The position numbers were made by a program, and so were the translations under genes. Below are positions 15,166-23,323 of a DNA stretch of 38,562 nt, one piece after another. Positions within the stretch are counted from its first letter, which is position 1; each line of letters opens with the position of its first letter. The notes beneath the pieces are model-generated. The model saw only the letters and a list, made by a program, of their open reading frames with translations. It was not told where the DNA came from and did not search any database. The stretch lies in the NCBI GenBank assembly GCA_028286605.1, contig JAQBRE010000006.1, positions 1-38,562 of the forward strand, in the 5' to 3' direction. The DNA comes from Parcubacteria group bacterium (lineage in GTDB: Bacteria > Patescibacteriota > Minisyncoccia > Phycocordibacterales > Phycocordibacteraceae).

Positions 15166-16587
15166 ATGAAACTCGTCTTCTCTAAGAAATCGATAGATGA
15201 GGCACCGAAGACGCATACACGCATCCGTCTTACGGAAGAAGCACGAAGCGCAAAGCGCCTCGTACGCGAGAACGGAGTGGACACGATCGAGATCGGCGCA
15301 GGCAAGGGAAGCGAAATGGATCTCCACAAGTTCGTTACGCTCTGTCGTTCGATCGTAAACACCGCTAAGCAGCAGAAGGCGAAGAAGATTGTCATTCAGT
15401 TTGATCGCTCGCCACAGCTTTTCGGAAACCTTCAGCACCTTACGCCGGAACAGGTCTCACAGATCGCCGCAGAGAATTATGAGATGGCGAACTTCGAGTT
15501 CCGTTCATTCAAGACGAAGCCGAAAGAAGGGTGGACTGAAGTTGAAGAAATCCTTCTTTGCGGCGCTTCGTCGCCCTCGATTGAAACAGCTGCTAAGCGT
15601 GGACAGATAATCGGACAAGAAGTGAATGCCTGCCGTGAGCTTTCAAATACGCCGGGCGGTAGCATGACGCCGCGCATGCTCGCTACTGCAGCAAAGAAAG
15701 CCGTAACCGGCCTTCCCGTTACCGTGCAGACGCTCGGACGCGCCCAAATAGAGAAGCTCGGCATGGGCCTGCTTGCTGGCGTGGGCGCCGGTTCGAATAA
15801 CGAACTGACCTTTACGATACTCGAATACAAAGGCGGCTCGGCAAGCGGCAAACCGATCGTTCTTGCTGGAAAAGGAATCACGTTCGACTCAGGCGGTCTT
15901 AATATAAAGCCATCTCAGCACATCTACGAAATGCATATGGATATGTCCGGTGCTGCATCGGTCATTCACACGGTTGCACTCGCGGCGAAACTGAAGCTTA
16001 AGAAGAATGTTATCGGCCTCGTTCCTGCTGCAGAGAACATGCTCGGACCGAACGCGACGCGCCCTGGAGATATTCATACCTCGCTTTCGGGAAAGACTGT
16101 CGAGGTGACAGACACGGATGCAGAAGGACGTCTGATTCTTGCAGATGCCATTACTTATGCGAAACGTTTCAAGCCTGGCGTCGTCATCGACATCGCGACG
16201 CTTACTGGTGCGGTGCTTTCTGCGCTCGGCCTCTACGCGAGCGGACTCATGACACGTGACGACGCGCTCAGTGAGAAAATCAGAGCGCTTGGCGAAGTGA
16301 GTGGAGATTATGTATGGCCGCTGCCGCTCTGGGATGAATACGAAGATGTCGTTAAGGGCACGTTCGCAGATCTACAGAACTATCCGTTGGGAGGGCCGGG
16401 CCGGTATGGTGGCGCGACCGGCGCAGGCATGTTCCTCTGGCAGTTTGCCAAAGAGCTCGACTGCCCGTGGGCGCATCTCGATATCGCTTCTCGTATGACG
16501 AGCGCACCCGGTGATGAGCTCGCGAAGGGCGCCGCAGGCGCCCCGGTCCGCCTCCTCCTTTCATTCATCGAAGCATGGAACTCATAG
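15166..16587 (+). CDS. pepA: Leucyl aminopeptidase (peptidase M17)
   Basis: Two-zinc cytosolic aminopeptidase removing N-terminal residues. The 473-residue protein has the metal and catalytic motifs of M17: K236 and D241 in GKGITFDSGGLNIKP, and D316, D318, E320 and R322 in TDTDAEGRLIL (family consensus NTDAEGRL; here the Asn is Thr-Asp-Thr). The N-terminal domain is shorter and divergent. It starts 3 bases after aspS, and its end overlaps scpA by 13 bases, so aspS-pepA-scpA is probably one transcript. The minus ORF 15477-15881 is a shadow. Confidence 0.95.
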   Translation: MKLVFSKKSIDEAPKTHTRIRLTEEARSAKRLVRENGVDTIEIGAGKGSEMDLHKFVTLCRSIVNTAKQQKAKKIVIQFDRSPQLFGNLQHLTPEQVSQIAAENYEMANFEFRSFKTKPKEGWTEVEEILLCGASSPSIETAAKRGQIIGQEVNACRELSNTPGGSMTPRMLATAAKKAVTGLPVTVQTLGRAQIEKLGMGLLAGVGAGSNNELTFTILEYKGGSASGKPIVLAGKGITFDSGGLNIKPSQHIYEMHMDMSGAASVIHTVALAAKLKLKKNVIGLVPAAENMLGPNATRPGDIHTSLSGKTVEVTDTDAEGRLILADAITYAKRFKPGVVIDIATLTGAVLSALGLYASGLMTRDDALSEKIRALGEVSGDYVWPLPLWDEYEDVVKGTFADLQNYPLGGPGRYGGATGAGMFLWQFAKELDCPWAHLDIASRMTSAPGDELAKGAAGAPVRLLLSFIEAWNS

Positions 16588-17333
16588 AAGAACTCGGAAC
16601 AGGCAGTGCAGCACGCGCACCCTTCATCATTCAGGCAAGCGGCCACGAAGGCCCGCTCGAGCTGATCCTCGAACTCATCGAGAAGCGAAAGCTGCATGTA
16701 AATGAGCTTTCGCTTTCGCAGGTGACGGACGATTTCATAACGTATGTACGTTCGCACGAAGCGTTCCCGATGGAAGATGCGACGAATTTCATCGGCGTTG
16801 CCGCAACGCTGCTTTTAATAAAATCCCGTTCGCTCATCCCTGAGCTCGAGCTCTCCACTGAAGAAGAGGAAGACGTCGACGATCTAAAGCGTCGTCTTGA
16901 ACAGTATGAGAAGGCGCGCGAAGCAGCACGCGCGCTTGCACAGCTGTTCGGACGCAACGTGATGGTCTCTGCCGGAGAGAAAATACCTGAACCGATGTTC
17001 AGCCCGAGCCGCGACTTCACCCTTGAAGCGATAGAACGCGCGCTCACGGATGCGCTCACCGCACTCGAGAAAGAAGAGAAGCTTCCGGAAGTGCGCGTCC
17101 GCCCGACCATCTCGCTTGAAGAAGTGATGGACAGCCTGAAGCTTCGCGTACAGCGCGCCGTGACGCTTTCATTCAAGGAGTTCGCCGGAGAGAAAGCAGA
17201 GCGTGTAGAGATGATCGTTTCATTCCTCGCGCTTCTTGAGCTCGTGAAGCAGGGCAGCGTAGACGCTGCCCAATACGATGCGTTCGGCGACATTCGCATC
17301 ACGAACACCGCGACCGACCTTCCGCGCTACTAA
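16575..17333 (+). CDS. scpA: Segregation and condensation protein A
   Basis: Kleisin subunit of the SMC-ScpAB condensin. The 252-residue sequence has the ScpA N-terminal signature GHEGPLELILELIEKRKLHV, the FIGVAATLLLIKSRSLIPEL helix and the C-terminal winged helix (VSFLALLELVKQGSVDAAQY). The start overlaps pepA by 13 bases. scpB is normally the next gene, but here a 74-residue gene with its own promoter lies between them. The 225-residue minus ORF at 16631-17308 is a shadow. Confidence 0.95.
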   Translation: MELIEELGTGSAARAPFIIQASGHEGPLELILELIEKRKLHVNELSLSQVTDDFITYVRSHEAFPMEDATNFIGVAATLLLIKSRSLIPELELSTEEEEDVDDLKRRLEQYEKAREAARALAQLFGRNVMVSAGEKIPEPMFSPSRDFTLEAIERALTDALTALEKEEKLPEVRVRPTISLEEVMDSLKLRVQRAVTLSFKEFAGEKAERVEMIVSFLALLELVKQGSVDAAQYDAFGDIRITNTATDLPRY

Positions 17334-17337
17334 ATAC

Positions 17338-17367
17338 TTGACAAAATGTCTATATGTAGTGTATAGT
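17338..17367 (+). promoter_or_regulatory. Strong sigma-70-type promoter
   Basis: A perfect TTGACA at 17338-17343, an 18-base spacer and TATAGT at 17362-17367 (5 of 6). It lies right after the scpA stop and drives the small two-TM gene. Confidence 0.75.
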
Positions 17368-17406
17368 CATTGCAAAGCTCATTCACACCAACGTTTGGAG
17401 AAACAC

Positions 17407-17631
17407 ATGCTTCACGGCCTGAAAGTACTCATCGCAAGTTTGGCGCTGCTCATCCTGTCGCTCGGCTACATCATCTGCGGCGCCTACGGCATGCTGAAGT
17501 GGAACGAATATCTGATGGGACTCTCGTTCATCGGATTCGTTGCCGGCGGCATCTGTTTCCTCGTCTGGTTCATCAGAGCGAACTGGCAGTACAAGCTCTA
17601 TCAGAGCAAGCAATCCCGCCCGCATTCCTGA
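17407..17631 (+). CDS. Small two-TM membrane protein
   Basis: The track ORF starts inside scpA; the real start is ATG 17407 with GGAG 8 bases upstream. The 74-residue product has two hydrophobic segments (LKVLIASLALLILSLGYIIC, about 5-24, and LMGLSFIGFVAGGICFLVWF, about 37-57) joined by GAYGMLKWNEY, and a basic cytoplasmic-type tail. No family recognised. With a consensus promoter, a Shine-Dalgarno and a terminator it is a complete independent unit placed between scpA and scpB. Confidence 0.7.
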   Translation: MLHGLKVLIASLALLILSLGYIICGAYGMLKWNEYLMGLSFIGFVAGGICFLVWFIRANWQYKLYQSKQSRPHS

Positions 17632-17654
17632 AACGGAAAAGGCGAGACGAAATG

Positions 17655-17694
17655 AGAGCGCACGACCCTAACCGGTACGGCGCTCTTTTCTTTT
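17655..17694 (+). terminator. Terminator after the two-TM gene
   Basis: AGAGCGC (17655-17661) pairs with GCGCTCT (17680-17686) across an 18-base loop, followed by TTTCTTTT. Confidence 0.75.
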
Positions 17695-17746
17695 ATACGC
17701 TGGACATTCCCACAAAATATAGCTTCTCTAGGCCTCGATTCTGCGC

Positions 17747-17752
17747 TATTGT
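17747..17752 (+). promoter_or_regulatory. scpB -10 element, leaderless
   Basis: TATTGT ends 8 bases before the scpB ATG at 17761, consistent with a transcript starting at or near the start codon. Confidence 0.35.
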
Positions 17753-17760
17753 GGGTAGAT

Positions 17761-18321
17761 ATGGCGCTTTCCCCCGCAGCGACCCTTGAGGCCACACTCT
17801 TCGCATCTGGCGAACCGATGACAAAGAAGCGCCTAGGCGCCCTTTTAGGCGTTTCTGGGGACCTTCTGGAGGCTGGTTTGAGCGAGTTGGCGAAGAATCT
17901 GCATGGTCGCGGTTTGGCCCTTATCGACACTGGAGAAGAGGTGGAATTGCGCACCTCACCTGATGCCGCAGAGATAGTTAAGAAGCTCCGCGAAGCGGAG
18001 CTTTCAAGGGACCTCGGAAAGGCAAGCCTGGAGACTCTCGCGATTATTTTATACAAAGGCGGCGCAACTCGCAGCGATGTGGACTGGGTACGTGGCGTGA
18101 ACTCGACGGCAGCGATCCGTTCGCTCCTTCTGCGCGGATTAGTTGAGCGAAGCGAAGATACTACCGATCGCCGTCGTGCACGATACACCGCAACGGTTGA
18201 TGCGCTCGCGCATCTTGGCGTTTCGAACAAGGAAGACTTGCCGCGCTATGCCGAGTTCCAGGCAACATTCGCAGGACAAGATGCGGCGCGCGGCGCCGCA
18301 GAAGACGCAGAGCTTTCATGA
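17761..18321 (+). CDS. scpB: Segregation and condensation protein B
   Basis: Second accessory subunit of SMC-ScpAB, with two winged helices. ATG 17761 is chosen over the TTG at 17749 reported in the track. The 186-residue sequence has ATLFASGEPMTKKRLGALLG at the N-terminus and LETLAIILYKGGATRSDVDW with VNSTAAIRSLLLRGLVERSE in the middle, the ScpB core (consensus LETLAIIAYRQPITRxEIE). The end overlaps the next gene by 4 bases (ATGA). Confidence 0.93.
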   Translation: MALSPAATLEATLFASGEPMTKKRLGALLGVSGDLLEAGLSELAKNLHGRGLALIDTGEEVELRTSPDAAEIVKKLREAELSRDLGKASLETLAIILYKGGATRSDVDWVRGVNSTAAIRSLLLRGLVERSEDTTDRRRARYTATVDALAHLGVSNKEDLPRYAEFQATFAGQDAARGAAEDAELS

Positions 18322-19277
18322 ACCAGACTTTCTTAACCTATTTCCATGCGCACAAGCGAATGATCATCGCTGCGGTGATCGTCGTACTCGGTGCCATATT
18401 GCTCGCGACGGCAAGTGTCGCTGCGCTTTCGCAGAAAGCGCAGGCGGTCGTTGCGACCGTAGCGACCAGCACGCCACCAGCACCGAATGCGTACGCGAAT
18501 CTTCATCTTCTTGGCGAAGCAGCCATCGTCTACGACCTGAAGACAGGGCAAACGCTTTATGCGCAGGACGCAGACCAGGCATTGCCGCTCGCATCGCTGA
18601 CGAAACTCATCACGATGTATGGCGCAGCCGGTGTGTTACAGGATGAATCACCCGTAACGATAACCGCGACCGCACTCGCGCAGAATGGTGATGCAGCAGA
18701 TTATGGCTTCACCGAAGGCGAGACGTTCGCATTCAAGGATATTTCCCGTCTTGCATTGGTGGCGTCTTCGAATACGGCGGCGGCGGCGATAGCCGAGGCA
18801 GCCGCGAGGAACAAGGGCGTGGAAAACACCCAGCTGCTTGCCAGCGCCGTAAGTGCCGCAGGTCTTTCTGATACGCATGCAGAGAACGGTACTGGTCTCG
18901 ATATCAGCACCAGCGAAGCTGGTGCGTACGGCACGGCGCGCGATATTGCAACGCTCGCAGGAAAGCTGCTTGAAAAGGCGCCGGCGATAGCCGGCGCGAC
19001 GGTCGCACCATCAATCACCATTCGTTCCGAAGAAGGAACCGTACACTCGATGCCGAATACGAATCAGAATGTCGTGAAGGTGCCTGGCATTCTTCTTTCC
19101 AAGACCGGCTATACGGATCTTGCCGGCGGTAACCTCGTCGTCGTGTATGACGCAGGTATCGGGCATCCGGTCGCCGTGGTCGTGCTCGGTTCAACGGTGA
19201 ACGGGCGCTTTACGGATGTGCAGCAGCTCATTACTGCGACCGGCGCGCACTTCGCCGGCGTCGTCGATCAGAATTAA
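18318..19277 (+). CDS. D-alanyl-D-alanine carboxypeptidase (S11, DacA-like)
   Basis: Penicillin-binding serine carboxypeptidase trimming peptidoglycan pentapeptides outside the membrane. The 319-residue protein has an N-terminal membrane anchor (about 16-36, IIAAVIVVLGAILLATASV) and the three catalytic motifs: SLTK (S93-K96), SSN (S150-N152, in ASSNTAAAA) and KTG (262-264, in LLSKTGYTD). The C-terminal beta-rich domain of PBP5 is lacking. It is coupled to scpB by an ATGA overlap and followed 3 bases later by mraY, so it heads an envelope gene run. Confidence 0.9.
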   Translation: MNQTFLTYFHAHKRMIIAAVIVVLGAILLATASVAALSQKAQAVVATVATSTPPAPNAYANLHLLGEAAIVYDLKTGQTLYAQDADQALPLASLTKLITMYGAAGVLQDESPVTITATALAQNGDAADYGFTEGETFAFKDISRLALVASSNTAAAAIAEAAARNKGVENTQLLASAVSAAGLSDTHAENGTGLDISTSEAGAYGTARDIATLAGKLLEKAPAIAGATVAPSITIRSEEGTVHSMPNTNQNVVKVPGILLSKTGYTDLAGGNLVVVYDAGIGHPVAVVVLGSTVNGRFTDVQQLITATGAHFAGVVDQN

Positions 19278-19280
19278 CCT

Positions 19281-20345
19281 ATGACTATCTTCGATGCAGC
19301 TCGCGTGCTCATACCATTCGTCATCTCTTTCGCCGTAGGTATCGCCGGCGCTCCGCTGCTTACGTACTATCTTTATAAATATCGCGCGTGGAAAAAGAAA
19401 GGAGGAAAAGGGAAGGGAATGGGCGACGATACCGGCACACCGCTATTCGATGGTCTTCATAAGGAGCGTGAAGTTTCCACGCCGCGTATGGGAGGCATTT
19501 TGGTATGGGGAACGGTTACATTCACCGTCGTCGGCCTCGCTATCCTTGCGGCGCTCATGCCTGCGGCATTCGCACCGCTGGACTTCGTGAATCGCGGCCA
19601 GACCTGGCTGCCGCTCTTCGCGCTCATCATCGGCGGCCTTGCCGGCATGGTGGACGATATCCTTGAAGTAACGAAGGGTAGCGGGGGGCTTTCATTGCGA
19701 TGGCGCCTGCTTGTTGTCGGGACATTCGGCGTATTCGGCGGCTGGTGGTTCTATGCGAAGCTGGGCGTGTCTGCAGTGGGTATTCCGTTCTTCGGCACCC
19801 TTCCGCTCGGAATATTCTTCATTCCGTTCTTCGTTGCCGTCACGCTGGCTATCTATGCGAGCGGCGTAATAGACGGTATCGACGGCCTTGCCGGCGGCGT
19901 CTTCGCGATCATCTTCATGGCGTATGCCGCTATCGCGTTCGCGCAGAATCAGGTTTCACTGGCGGCTTTAGCCGCCAGCATTTCCGGCGCAACCTTCGCA
20001 TTTCTTTGGTTCAATATTCCGCCCGCGCGTTTCTATCTTTCGGAAACGGGCAGCATGGCACTCACCATGACGCTCGCCGTTATCGCGTTCTCAGCAGACT
20101 CGCTAGGCGATGGCGTAGGTGTCGCCGTTCTTCCTATCATTGCTTTTCCGCTTTTCATAACCGTCGTAACAAGCATGCTCCAAGTATTCTTCAAGAAAGT
20201 CTTCAAGAAGAAACTTTTTCATATCGCACCTATCCACCATCACTTCGAAGTCCTTGGTTGGCCGGCTTATAAAGTGACCATGCGGTACTGGATCATCACT
20301 ATCATCGCCTCGATATTCGGAATCGCCATCGCTTTACTCAAATAG
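19281..20345 (+). CDS. mraY: Phospho-N-acetylmuramoyl-pentapeptide-transferase
   Basis: Membrane enzyme making lipid I from UDP-MurNAc-pentapeptide and undecaprenyl phosphate. The 354-residue protein has about ten membrane segments and MraY motifs: STPRMGGILVW, the GMVDDILEV Asp-Asp pair, ASGVIDGIDGLAGG, and the loop with IAPIHHHFEVLGWP. An inserted basic, glycine-rich stretch (KKKGGKGKGMGDD) precedes the first motif. It follows the DacA-like gene by 3 bases. Downstream lies a small RNA promoter that overlaps the end of this gene. Confidence 0.96.
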   Translation: MTIFDAARVLIPFVISFAVGIAGAPLLTYYLYKYRAWKKKGGKGKGMGDDTGTPLFDGLHKEREVSTPRMGGILVWGTVTFTVVGLAILAALMPAAFAPLDFVNRGQTWLPLFALIIGGLAGMVDDILEVTKGSGGLSLRWRLLVVGTFGVFGGWWFYAKLGVSAVGIPFFGTLPLGIFFIPFFVAVTLAIYASGVIDGIDGLAGGVFAIIFMAYAAIAFAQNQVSLAALAASISGATFAFLWFNIPPARFYLSETGSMALTMTLAVIAFSADSLGDGVGVAVLPIIAFPLFITVVTSMLQVFFKKVFKKKLFHIAPIHHHFEVLGWPAYKVTMRYWIITIIASIFGIAIALLK

Positions 20346-20361
20346 TCGGTGTGTGTATAAT
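20333..20361 (+). promoter_or_regulatory. Promoter of the putative small RNA
   Basis: TTTACT (4 of 6) at 20333-20338, a 17-base spacer and perfect TATAAT at 20356-20361. The -35 lies within the last codons of mraY. The predicted start falls at about 20368, the first base of the closing stem below. Confidence 0.6.
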
Positions 20362-20367
20362 TTCTGG

Positions 20368-20458
20368 AGTGTCCGTGGCTGAAAGGCCGTCCCTTGCCAC
20401 TTATATGTGTGCGAGTAACGGATACTATAAAAAAACCGAGATTCGTCTCGGTTTTTTT
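20368..20458 (+). ncRNA. Putative structured small RNA with own promoter and terminator
   Basis: No family recognised. The region has no ORF and folds simply. A closing stem AGTGTCC (20368-20374) / GGATACT (20420-20426) has one G-U pair and can extend to 9 bp. Inside it is a hairpin GTGGC-TGA-AAGG / CCTT-GCCAC (20375-20400) with loop CCGTC, then a mostly unpaired CU/AG-rich arm. A strong terminator follows immediately. Promoter, compact fold and terminator in about 125 bases suggest an independent transcript of about 85-90 nt. The D-arm-like string TGTCCGTGGCTGAAAGG recalls tRNA-Ser, but there is no T arm and it is too short for a tRNA. No downstream plus-strand gene is near enough for a riboswitch. 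Confidence 0.5.
20429..20458 (+). terminator. Terminator ending the small RNA
   Basis: 13-bp stem AAAAAAACCGAGA / TCTCGGTTTTTTT with a TTCG tetraloop. It serves the small RNA and mraY, and in the reverse direction the convergent gene at 20457. Confidence 0.95.
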
Positions 20459-20852
20459 ATTTCTTACACTTTCCTTTACACATTGTACTTAAGAAATAAA
20501 GTCTGCCTCCTGGCTTCTTACGTATAACAATAACTTTAACGGGGCAGACTATGCTCTTTCCTAAACCTTTAATTACAGAGTGGCTTAAACTCCAGGTGAT
20601 AACTTTTGGACTCTCAGATTTTATTTCTGGAATTGCATTTGTAGCCTTTAAAAGGACTTCATGAATATAAGGAATCAAATTTAACCGATATATCCGCTCG
20701 GATTGGCTTCGAGGACCTTGTTCTCTTTCCTTGTATACCAAATGATGAAATCCATCAGCATTGAAATAGACAGTTTCTTGTAGCGCAGGGCACCATACAG
20801 GCTGCAGCTTCTTATATATGCGCTTTTGGCGCTTTTCGAATGAATTAGACAC
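20457..20852 (-). CDS. Hypothetical 131-residue basic protein
   Basis: The start codon appears to be GTG. The protein is basic, with a WCPAL segment near residue 20, VYFNADGFHHLVYK (about 28-41), RSQSERIYRLNLIPYIHEVL (about 48-67) and a C-terminal VKVIVIRKKPGGRLYFLST. The His-His in the first segment, Arg in the second and the G-x-x-YF-x-S end are reminiscent of barnase/RelE-like (PBECR-type) nucleases. I cannot confirm this, so treat it as a hypothesis. It is AT-richer than mraY and ftsW and sits convergent to them as an insert in the cell-wall gene run. Confidence 0.6.
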   Translation of the reverse strand: MSNSFEKRQKRIYKKLQPVWCPALQETVYFNADGFHHLVYKEREQGPRSQSERIYRLNLIPYIHEVLLKATNAIPEIKSESPKVITWSLSHSVIKGLGKSIVCPVKVIVIRKKPGGRLYFLSTMCKGKCKK

Positions 20853-20968
20853 CTTTTAAGCATGAAGCTAGTCCGATTATTGTTTATAAAAAGTAACGTT
20901 TGTAGCTGCAATTTCGCTTTATATCAATTTGAGACTTTCTACAGTTCTTTATCATTTGAGTGAGATGG

Positions 20969-20974
20969 TAAAGT
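20969..20974 (+). promoter_or_regulatory. Possible ftsW -10 element
   Basis: TAAAGT ends 6 bases before the ftsW ATG; GGGAG abuts the ATG too closely to act as a normal Shine-Dalgarno. Confidence 0.35.
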
Positions 20975-20980
20975 AGGGAG

Positions 20981-22108
20981 ATGAAAGGACTATCCTTCAA
21001 TCTTTCGGGTGATCGTGTCTTTGCCGGCATCGTTCTTATCCTTGTGGTTGGGGGAATCGCGCTCTTTGCAAGCGCCGCGCTCGGCTTGCTTGCGCAAGCA
21101 AACGGAGATATCGGCAAGATAGCGCTCACGCAGGTGGTGCTCGGGCTCCTGCCAGGATTCATTGCGCTCTTTGCACTGCGTTTCATTTCACCGAAACTGT
21201 TGCTAAGAACTATCCTGCCATTCTATATATTCACCGTGGTGCTTACGCTTGCCGTATTCATCCCGCATATCGGCGTTACGATAAACGGCGCGCGGCGCTG
21301 GATAAACCTCGGCTTCACTACCTTCCAGCCATCTGAAATGCTCAAGCTTTCCGTAATCCTGATGTTCGCCGCGTATCTTGCGCAGGCGAAGCAGTCCATC
21401 AAGGAATTCAAATATGGCTTGCTGCCATTCGGCATCATAGTCGGCATACCGTGCATCATCCTTCTGTTGCAGCCGAACACTTCAACCGTGCTCGTTATCG
21501 GGGCAGCATGCGCGATACTCTACTTCCTTGCCGGCGCACGATGGCGCGACTTCGGCCTGATAGTCCTTGGAGCACTGGTTGCGCTCACTATTCTGGTCTT
21601 CATGCGCCCGTACCTCATGAACCGCGTCATGACGTTCATTCATCCGGCCGCCAACGCGAGCACCACCGGATATCAGATCCAACAATCGCTTATCGCCATA
21701 GGTTCGGGCGGCCTCCTTGGTCGCGGCTATGGCCAGAGCGTGCAGAAGTTCAACTATCTTCCTGAACCGGTGGGCGATTCTATCTTCGCCGTCTTCGGCG
21801 AAGAGTTCGGCTTCTTGGGCACCGTACTTTTGGTGATTCTGTTCGTTGCCTTCGCTATGCGCGGCTTGATGATTGCTGCTGAAGCTTCCTCGCAATTCGG
21901 TTCGTTCGCCGTAACGGGCCTTACGCTGCTCATTACGTTCTCTGCCTTTCTGAACATCGGCGCGATGCTCGGCATCACGCCACTCACCGGCTTGCCGCTG
22001 CCATTCATAAGCCACGGAGGTACCGCACTCATGGCAGCGCTCGCCTCCGTAGGAATAATCCTGAACGTTGCCGCACATCGCGCAAAGAGACGCCCTGCGA
22101 CCGCATAA
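20981..22108 (+). CDS. ftsW: FtsW/RodA/SpoVE-family peptidoglycan polymerase
   Basis: SEDS-family glycosyltransferase polymerising lipid II; placed next to murG and mraY, so FtsW is likelier than RodA. The 375-residue protein has about ten membrane segments and SEDS signatures: NGARRWINLGFTTFQPSEML, the extracytoplasmic Asp-containing loop LPEPVGDSIFAVFGEEFGFL, and GITPLTGLPLPFISHGGTAL near the C-terminus. The length is typical. Start ATG 20981. It is followed 24 bases later by murG. Confidence 0.93.
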   Translation: MKGLSFNLSGDRVFAGIVLILVVGGIALFASAALGLLAQANGDIGKIALTQVVLGLLPGFIALFALRFISPKLLLRTILPFYIFTVVLTLAVFIPHIGVTINGARRWINLGFTTFQPSEMLKLSVILMFAAYLAQAKQSIKEFKYGLLPFGIIVGIPCIILLLQPNTSTVLVIGAACAILYFLAGARWRDFGLIVLGALVALTILVFMRPYLMNRVMTFIHPAANASTTGYQIQQSLIAIGSGGLLGRGYGQSVQKFNYLPEPVGDSIFAVFGEEFGFLGTVLLVILFVAFAMRGLMIAAEASSQFGSFAVTGLTLLITFSAFLNIGAMLGITPLTGLPLPFISHGGTALMAALASVGIILNVAAHRAKRRPATA

Positions 22109-22109
22109 G

Positions 22110-22118
22110 TGGTATAAT
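22110..22118 (+). promoter_or_regulatory. Extended -10 before murG
   Basis: TGGTATAAT (TGn-TATAAT) directly after the ftsW stop, 14 bases before the murG ATG. Confidence 0.5.
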
Positions 22119-22132
22119 CCTTTTAAATACTT

Positions 22133-23323
22133 ATGAAAATCGTGTTCACAGGCGGCGGAACGGGCGGCCATTTCTTTCCGATCATAGCGGTTGCCGAGGC
22201 CGTTCAGAAAATAAGTACGGACGAGCGGCTGCTCGCGCCGACGATGTATTACATCGCGCCGACTCCGTACGATCAGCAGTCTTTGTTCGCGAATAATATT
22301 CAGTACATCGCGTGCCCCGCAGGGAAGGTTCGCCGCTATTTTTCGGTGATGAATTTTACGGACGTGTTCGTAACGCTCACGGGTATCGTGCGTGCGTTTT
22401 TCATCCTGCTTAAGATCTATCCTGATGTTGTCTTTTCGAAGGGCGGCTTCGCCAGCATACCAACGGTTATTGCAGCGCATCTCCTGCGTATTCCTATCGT
22501 TATACACGAATCGGATTCGAAGCCAGGGAAGGCGAACCTGCTTGCCGCGAAGTACGCATATCGCATCGCGATTACGTTCGACTCTTCTTCCGCACTATTC
22601 CCCGCGAAGACGCAGAAGAATATCGTGCGTACCGGTATTCCGATTCGCGCACAACTTGCGACATCGCTCCCGCAGGGCACTGCGCAAGAGCTCGGCCTCG
22701 ATCCTGTCGTACCGACCATTTTCATTCTCGGCGGTTCAAGCGGTTCGAAGAAGATAAATGAAGTGGTATTGGAAGGACTTCCAGAACTCGTAAACGTTGC
22801 GAACGTTATTCACCAAACCGGAAAAGAGCTATTCACCGAAACAGAGAGCACGGCGAAAGTGATACTCGGTACGAGCGCGCATGCTGACCGCTATCATGCG
22901 TTCCCGTTCCTTACGAGCGACGCGATGCGTGAAGCAGCGGGCGCTTCATCGCTGGTGATATCACGAGCCGGTGCGACGAGCATCACGGAAATCTCGCTCT
23001 GGCATAAGCCATCCATCCTTATTCCGATTCCTGAATCAGTGAGCCACGATCAGCGAACGAATGCATACGCGTATGCGCACACGGGTGCTGCGGTGGTTCT
23101 GGAAGAGCACAATATGACGCAGCACATTTTGGTTTCTGAAGTGAAGCGTATCCTTGGCGATCAGAATGTATGGCAGGAAATGGCCAATTCGAGCATGACA
23201 TTCGCGAATGCAGACGCTGCAGCGCTCATCGCGAAAGAACTCGTGCTTATCGCGCAGTCTCATAACCCGACCGATGCTGCTATCGCAGCGGCCACGCCAG
23301 CACCAATAACGCCAAAGGTATGA
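22133..23323 (+). CDS. murG: UDP-GlcNAc--MurNAc-pentapeptide lipid transferase MurG
   Basis: Makes lipid II from lipid I at the inner membrane face. The 396-residue GT-B glycosyltransferase has GGGTGGHFFPIIAVAEA at residues 7-23, SKGGFASIPTVIAAHLLRIP with the HESDS loop, and the donor-site segments ILGGSSGSKKINEVV and RAGATSITEISLWHKPSILI. About 20 C-terminal residues (AIAAATPAPITPKV) are extra and Ala/Pro-rich. It overlaps the start of gltX by 4 bases (ATGA), so they are translationally coupled. Confidence 0.95.
   Translation: MKIVFTGGGTGGHFFPIIAVAEAVQKISTDERLLAPTMYYIAPTPYDQQSLFANNIQYIACPAGKVRRYFSVMNFTDVFVTLTGIVRAFFILLKIYPDVVFSKGGFASIPTVIAAHLLRIPIVIHESDSKPGKANLLAAKYAYRIAITFDSSSALFPAKTQKNIVRTGIPIRAQLATSLPQGTAQELGLDPVVPTIFILGGSSGSKKINEVVLEGLPELVNVANVIHQTGKELFTETESTAKVILGTSAHADRYHAFPFLTSDAMREAAGASSLVISRAGATSITEISLWHKPSILIPIPESVSHDQRTNAYAYAHTGAAVVLEEHNMTQHILVSEVKRILGDQNVWQEMANSSMTFANADAAALIAKELVLIAQSHNPTDAAIAAATPAPITPKV

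Noticed and set aside
20366-20428. tRNA-Ser-like string (TGTCCGTGGCTGAAAGG) with a 7-bp acceptor-like stem
   Set aside because: The span is only about 59 nt, with no T arm or TTCGA loop and no anticodon arm in the right place; kept as an unknown RNA.
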